From Volvox africanus (lineage: Eukaryota; Chlorophyta; Chlorophyceae; Chlamydomonadales; Volvocaceae), in NCBI GenBank assembly GCA_030268105.1, contig BSDZ01000022.1, positions 2,025,001-2,089,000 of the forward strand: DNA of 64,000 bases, in the 5' to 3' direction. A model generated the notes under the pieces. That model had not been told where the DNA came from and ran no database searches. It saw only the letters and a program-made list of their open reading frames with translations. This document shows positions 58,509 to 64,000 of this stretch, piece after piece. Each line of letters opens with the position of its first letter. Position 1 is the first letter of the stretch. The position numbers and the translations under genes are program-made.

Positions 58509-61500
58509 GTGTGATATAAAAATGAGTCTGTACATACAGCGTCTGGACGTCAATTTGTTGAGGTATGAAGTTTTTATCCAAATCTTTTAAACAAAAGTTT
58601 CAAAGATTTGATAAGACAAAGTTAATTTTTATGTCAGTCAAGCAATTCTCACCGTACTGTACGTATTGCCAGCCGGTCAGATGGTAAAATATGATATCAA
58701 TGTTGGAAGAAAGTATTACAACATATCTATCCAATAAGATATCATACATTCTTTCCTTAGCAATAACACGCTCGGCTTATGGTTGGATGTGCCACATAAA
58801 GGTGTATCTTACACAATAAATCAACATAACAACCCGTCAGGGCTTTCGACAACATAAATAAAATATAAATTAAAGTTGAATGTGTTAAAAAACATGTGTA
58901 ATTTATCCCCCGAATTTGCTAAGAAGGGCCAAGAGAGGCTCGTTTCGGAGCGCACGCCGCGAGAGGGTGTAGCAAACCAGATAGAAATACAGGTTATAAT
59001 TATTACTATTATTCTAAGTTACCACGGTTACGAGTATCGAGCATCTGCCGAAAATATTTACCATGAATTTCAAATCTGCATTAGGATGCAATACTATGGC
59101 TGACCGACAACCAATTTACAGGGGAGCCCTACCCCCGGGGCATGCCCTATACAGAGCAGGGAGCCATGCCAAAGAAAAAGCCAGCGAACTCCAACACCGA
59201 GACAAAGACGAAAACAACGAAAGCCGGTCTGGCCAAAAATAAAACCAGGCAGAACCACAAACATATTACCAGGTCAGACTCCGTAGAGTAAACGTAATAA
59301 GCTGCATAATTTTATTGTGTGGCCGTAATCGCGTATTCTTCGTTTAATGCACGAAGCGGTACGAAACCAGGGCCGAGTCAGTGTCCCGTTTACGAAATCG
59401 GACATGGCCAAGTTCTTTGACTGTTTCCAGGAACGACATAACCAAAATGCCCGTGATTTTCTGAAATCCATTACTAATCCCTTTTGTATGCGTTCCTATT
59501 TTCGTTATGTTTATTATGACTATTAGTACAGATAAATAGTTTCTATGGATTGGTAGTGCATCTGCAACGTTAACCTGTGATGTCTGCATCTTGTTATGAT
59601 AAAACATCTCTAGCGAAATCATGGACCTGAAATGGTCTTACTGTTTTGTCCACAATGATTGCCACAATCGCAGATTTGAATACGTGTTTCATATGTCATC
59701 TGCCTTCAGTTTTGATAATACACGTGTGCAGCGGCGCAAGACATCAGTCCGCCCGCCCGCAGGAAGTACAAGAGCTGGGGCCTAGGATCCCCATGATTAT
59801 TAGCTCTGCGTGTACTATTATGGCGCTCATTAAATTCCTTATGTACCTTTATTGCAGGCTGTAGAATGCATGCGTGAAATGATGGATGCATGATGCTCGT
59901 CAACGATTTGAATTCGTCAGAATTCAGAACAGAAACTGCCCGTCCACTTAACTTGAAAACCAGACAATCCTGTTAATTATATTCCTGGTAGTAAGAATTA
60001 ATAATTTGTATTGAATGCGGCCCTGGTATGTTGGTTTGTGTAAAGAATCTAGAATAGCATTTTACTCCATGTACCGCTCTTCTCCGCACATCCTAGTAGC
60101 TATATGGGTTTGTTAAAGTCTTGGTGAGAGCAATTCGTCTGCTAGTCATGATTAGTCGGCCTGCCGCTGATGCGCATTACGGGATGCTGACGATTACTGG
60201 TACGGCGATAAAGCCGGAATCCGTTGACTGTGTGAAACATCAGCAGACACTTCAATGGAATATTTGTCAAATATAAAATATTCACGAATATTTTTCCGTG
60301 TTAAGACTATAAATTCGATGCCTGTGATATTCCTGCCATTTCCTTCAAGAACGCGTCATGCCCTTCGGCCCGTCAGCTGAGCGCAGGAATCCATTGACCG
60401 TCGTACCCAGTCGCCAAGTGTGTGCATTAAACCCTGGAGTCCGAATTTTATTCTAAAGCTGTAAGGAGATAATGCCTACTTAGTTATGTGCCTGACTCCA
60501 CAGGAATCTATAAGGAAACCCCTTAATCTTCGACAACTTTAATAAAATAATAAAAAATACTTAGAAAGATTTATATTGCATGCATTTCTATGGGACATAT
60601 ACGCCCATGCACAATGGTTCTATGGCGACATTTGTGCGATGACATTTCGACGTCGGTGCGATGACATGGCGGCATCGATCGGCGCCTGTGGCATGGCGAC
60701 ACCGATGTTAAGCCAAGTAAAGACTCTTTTGCTGCTTGTAAGCTTATAAAAAAGTAGCTTACAACGATTAATATAGTGTTATTCCGCTAACCTATCAATG
60801 TTCAGCTTGCTATTCCGATTTGAGATGGTTGCGACATGCTTTTAGTGTTCCGAAAGTGCCCCGGCTTTAATTTGGCTTCAATTGAATAGAGTTTATATAT
60901 GTTATCCTGGTGATTTGGATTGCCGTAGATATCTGTCTGGAGTCTTCAGAACAAAGAGAGGATACGGTCGTCGACACCCCACAACCTTGACTGCACCTCC
61001 TAGCACGCGCCTCCAGGTAGCCACAGCGAGCGCTTCTCTTTGGGCTTGCATAAGAACCACTGCGAATTAGGTCTCGATAGGATCTACCTACTGCTGTCCA
61101 ACGAACGCATTTCAGCGTCCTGGTAGCTGATAAGAAGTGCCGTCGCAGCTCACGCACCTTAGCGAATATTTTAACCGACTGATCTTGTAGACAATCGATT
61201 GTCGACAGTCCACAACGACCCCATTCAGGCAGCAGAAAGGGACTCACATCCCACTGTCATGCTTAAGCACAGGTTTGCTCCACGTTCAAACCCAGCCTTC
61301 CACTGCCATAAATCCGCTTTTCTATCTCGCGAACCTCAATATTCTACCCCTTATCCACTGCACACACGTACATTCCTTCGTTTCATCAACCGTTCGCCAT
61401 CAGCCCGCCATTACGTAACCTAATTGCCACCCGCCCACCCGCCCGCCAGCCCGCACCTAGGCGTGCATCAATGCGTCCACATATAGCTGTAACGGTACTT

Positions 61501-62875
61501 GCAACGGTGCCCAAATGCACCACAAAAGTGAAAGTCACAAAGAGAAGCACAGTCAGTCTCATACACGCAAACTCACACACAAAGAATAACTCCCATGCGC
61601 ACGTTCGTACGTTCACGTGCGCATGTATATCCCCTATACACACACAAAACACATCCCCAGCTCCATACCCTTCACCAACCCCGGCATCTTTCAATTCTTT
61701 GATGAAAGAAGCGTATTCATCATCATCTTGCATGAGATGTGATTTTTTGCTTTTGATCAGCAATGCTGTACGGTACTGAATTCGCCCTGGAAATTGTTCC
61801 CAGCTTCAGAAGCCGGGCACTCTTAAGTCTCATCGTTGCCCGCCCCAGCTCCAGGCACTATCACATCCCCACCCGGCCGCCCCCGATGGCTCATTGGGAC
61901 CCCTTTTGCCTCACCAGCAGGACACGCAAGGGATAACACTTTTTATTTTCATCAACTTCTTCGACGGAACAAACCCTTCCACCCGCCTCCACCCAAAAAT
62001 AAATCCGTACCGACAGTAACATTACGTCCTGTGCGGGCAGTACGGTCCACCTGGACGGGCAGCTCAGAACCAATTCATCTCGGGGTTACCCTCGACATAC
62101 AGGTAGTGGTACCAGTACCTGCAGACGCACGCGCACGCAGATCCATTCACACACACAGATGGATGTTGCCATCACGCCACATAAGACCCCTAGCAGGTCT
62201 GTCGTACGTCTTGTTTCCCCGTCCCACACCACACCATCTTGATGGTATGGGACGGACCGTACCATACGTTGTCCCTGTGATAACCAACACACTTGTGACC
62301 GGGATTACAGTGTCCCTATTCATAGAGAAGCGCACATGTAGACTGGTAAGTGGTTACGGTTGGGGTTTAAGCGACTGCAACCTACCCTTGGAGCCCGAAC
62401 GTTATGTTTGGTGTGTGGATGTGCAGCCAGTTTTCATGTTACGTCTCGTCACGTCGCCGGCACTAGCAAGGCAAAAGGTCTAGGGTCGATGTCAGGTCTG
62501 GGAACGTATAACGAATTCATCCCAGCAAGCAATGGCTCTCCGCCTCCCTACCTCACGCCTCGCTACCTCACGCCTGCTATACAACTAAGCGTCATCCTGC
62601 ACTGCAATGCACTGCTCTGCTCTGCTCTGTTCTGCTCTGCTCTTCTCTGCTCTGCGCTGTTCACCTCCGTTCCACCTCCACCAAGCATTGCGCGATCCTG
62701 CCCCAGCAGCCATATCACGCACACATACACAAACACATACATACAAACACATACACACAAACACACAAACTAATTTTTGTTTCTAACGAGCTGCTTAGCT
62801 GCAACTATTGTTCTAGAAACGTGAGCGCCATTCCACGCCAAAGCTCCACGCCACGCAACACAGCTTCTTCCCTGC
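58509..62875. other. intergenic, no confident gene
   Basis: No well-supported exon. A short minus-strand segment at 61765-61695 (MQDDDEYASFIKELKDAG) between an ACCGTACAG acceptor and a GTATGG donor looks coding-like but cannot be tied to a gene. Part of the right end is probably the dynein 3' untranslated region (a minus-strand TGTAA occurs near 62306). Repeated TCTGC units occur around 62608-62656. Confidence 0.4.
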
Positions 62876-63927
62876 TTAGTCATTCAGCGACGTGAGCAAC
62901 GCCACACCGCGCTTCGTCCAGTGTGCGGCGTCCTGGGAGGACGGCAACCGCACGTCCAAGACGAAATTGGTTGAGTGCCCCGTGGTGGATAGGACGCCAC
63001 GTCGTTCCGTGGTCTTGTATAGCGGACAGACGTAGTGCGGGAACACGCGGAATCGGGTCATCTCGCGCGGCACCATCCATATGGGGGCCATTGGGGTGAA
63101 GAGCACCTTGGGCTCCGACTCAACCAGCTCATGGTAATCGGCACTCCACCGACATCCTTCAAGGAAGAGACCGGAGCAATAGACGCCGTCCTCTGGGGGC
63201 TCGTCCACCTGCCCGGGCTGGTCACGGACCTCGAAATCAAAGTCGATGTGGTCTATGGGGATGCGGCACTTGCGAGCGTAGTTCTGCTTCGCCCCCGTGA
63301 GGAAGGCCTGAGGGGGGTCGGCCGTCGGAGAGGGAAAGTGGGATGAGGGAGGGAAAGTGGGATGGGAGACAGGAGGTCCAGTATCATAAGTATCATAAGG
63401 ATTAAGATTCAATCATTAATAAGTCGCGGGCCCTTTTGCTTCAACCACTGGGGCATATGATACAACAGGAGGAGTTCACAAAACGTGTGTTCGCAAATAC
63501 GACAAATATAAAAGTAAGACGACATATATAGCAATTCATAAAACAAACACAAGCTTTGAATCGAGGAGGTTCGATAAATTTTGGGCTTGCATCATAATTC
63601 GCGCCTAACCTAATTGGCAGGGAGATAAACACGGGCACGGACCTGCGTGAAGAAGAACCCGCTGATCCAGAAGACAGTGGGTGCCCCCGTGTCCACCCAG
63701 GACTGGAAGAAGGCCACGCGCTCCAGAACCTCCTTGACGTAGGGCCCTAGAGGCTTCAACGAGGGGAAGGACTTCTTCAGCCACAGGGCGGGCACCTTGC
63801 CGTCGAACAGAGCGCGTCCGACTGCGTCCAGTTCCCCGGACATGAGGGCCAGACCCTTGACAGCCTTGCCCAAGTTCTTGAGGCTGGTGCGAACCACCGT
63901 TAGCAGGTTGTTGAACCGGACCAGCTC
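62876..63927 (-). CDS. axonemal inner-arm dynein heavy chain, last two exons found (gene continues off the window)
   Basis: Two exons in phase 0 on the minus strand: 63927-63643 and 63307-62876 (TAA). The joined 238 residues are the C-terminal domain of a dynein heavy chain. The first exon opens ELVRFNNLL and carries KAVKGLALMSGELDAVG, PSLKPLGPYVKEVLER and WISGFFFTQ. The second continues AFLTGAKQNYARKCRIPID, DGVYCSGLFLEGCRW, VPHYVCPLYKTTERRGVLST-like text and STTGHSTNFVLDV, ending WTKRGVALLTSLND. The GVYVxGLFLEGxxW, YKTxxRxGxLSTTGHSTN and WxxRGVA motifs are typical of single-headed axonemal inner-arm dyneins (the DNAH1/3/7/12-like group), which are ATP-driven motors on outer doublet microtubules of the flagellum. 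The intron 63642-63308 uses an uncommon GTCCGT donor. Motor and stem domains lie beyond the right edge. The exact isoform cannot be assigned from this end alone. Confidence 0.93.
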
Positions 63928-64000
63928 CTGAGTACATGGACCGGGAATAACAGCGAAACGAAACAGCGCATCCAAACGGCGCAGCAGACCCAAAATGGAT

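Noticed and set aside
60867..61247. 126-codon basic open frame on the minus strand
   Set aside because: No recognisable motif; an alternative frame is equally open, so neither can be supported.
61836..62483. 215-codon open frame on the + strand
   Set aside because: Pro/Arg/His-rich without domain or signal; probably chance in low-stop sequence downstream of the dynein gene.

Overview
This window is nuclear DNA of a green alga, most likely a volvocine (Chlamydomonas/Gonium/Volvox group). The grounds are short exons with GT/AG borders and many introns, a pherophorin gene, two other hydroxyproline-rich (Ser-Pro-repeat) wall-type proteins, an inner-arm axonemal dynein, TTTTAGGG-type telomere motifs and a copia element. 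Genus and species cannot be fixed from sequence alone. About half of the window is intergenic or intronic DNA crowded with microsatellites and small dispersed repeats.

Layout. (1) 1021-12416 (+): a coiled-coil protein gene. I could join 21 exons in one continuous reading frame (about 1,082 codons); its 5' end was not found. (2) 14237-17198 (+): a SAM-dependent O-methyltransferase of the leucine carboxyl methyltransferase-like family. (3) 18551-20845 (+): an intronless secreted hydroxyproline-rich protein with 26 KPP-centred repeat units. (4) 20846-29170: no convincing gene; dispersed repeats and a roughly 790 bp ACACAT satellite. (5) 29171-38440 (-): a nine-exon gene, in consistent phase throughout, for a probable single-pass membrane protein with a large ectodomain, proline-rich stalk, transmembrane helix and Ala/Pro-rich tail. 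(6) 39628-43845 (-): an old, broken copia-type LTR retrotransposon with both LTRs, a 5 bp target duplication, a half-tRNA type primer site and a nested insertion that carries a perfect 40 bp inverted repeat. (7) 43846-51302: repeats, a 645 bp TTTA tetranucleotide array and a gag-like zinc-knuckle relic. (8) 51303-58508 (-): a five-exon pherophorin with a 4.2 kb intron and an apparently missing C-terminal end. (9) 58509-62875: little coding signal. (10) 62876 to the right edge (-): the last two exons of an axonemal dynein heavy chain.

Three of the recognisable products (HRGP, membrane protein, pherophorin) point to the extracellular matrix or cell surface, and the dynein to the flagellum. The genes lie on both strands with their own introns and long spacers, so this is a neighbourhood rather than an operon-like unit. 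I found no single clearly new system. The best candidates for novelty are the stalked membrane protein, the small dispersed repeat families (A, B, C), the palindrome-bearing insertion in the copia element and an excess of GTAC-containing words.
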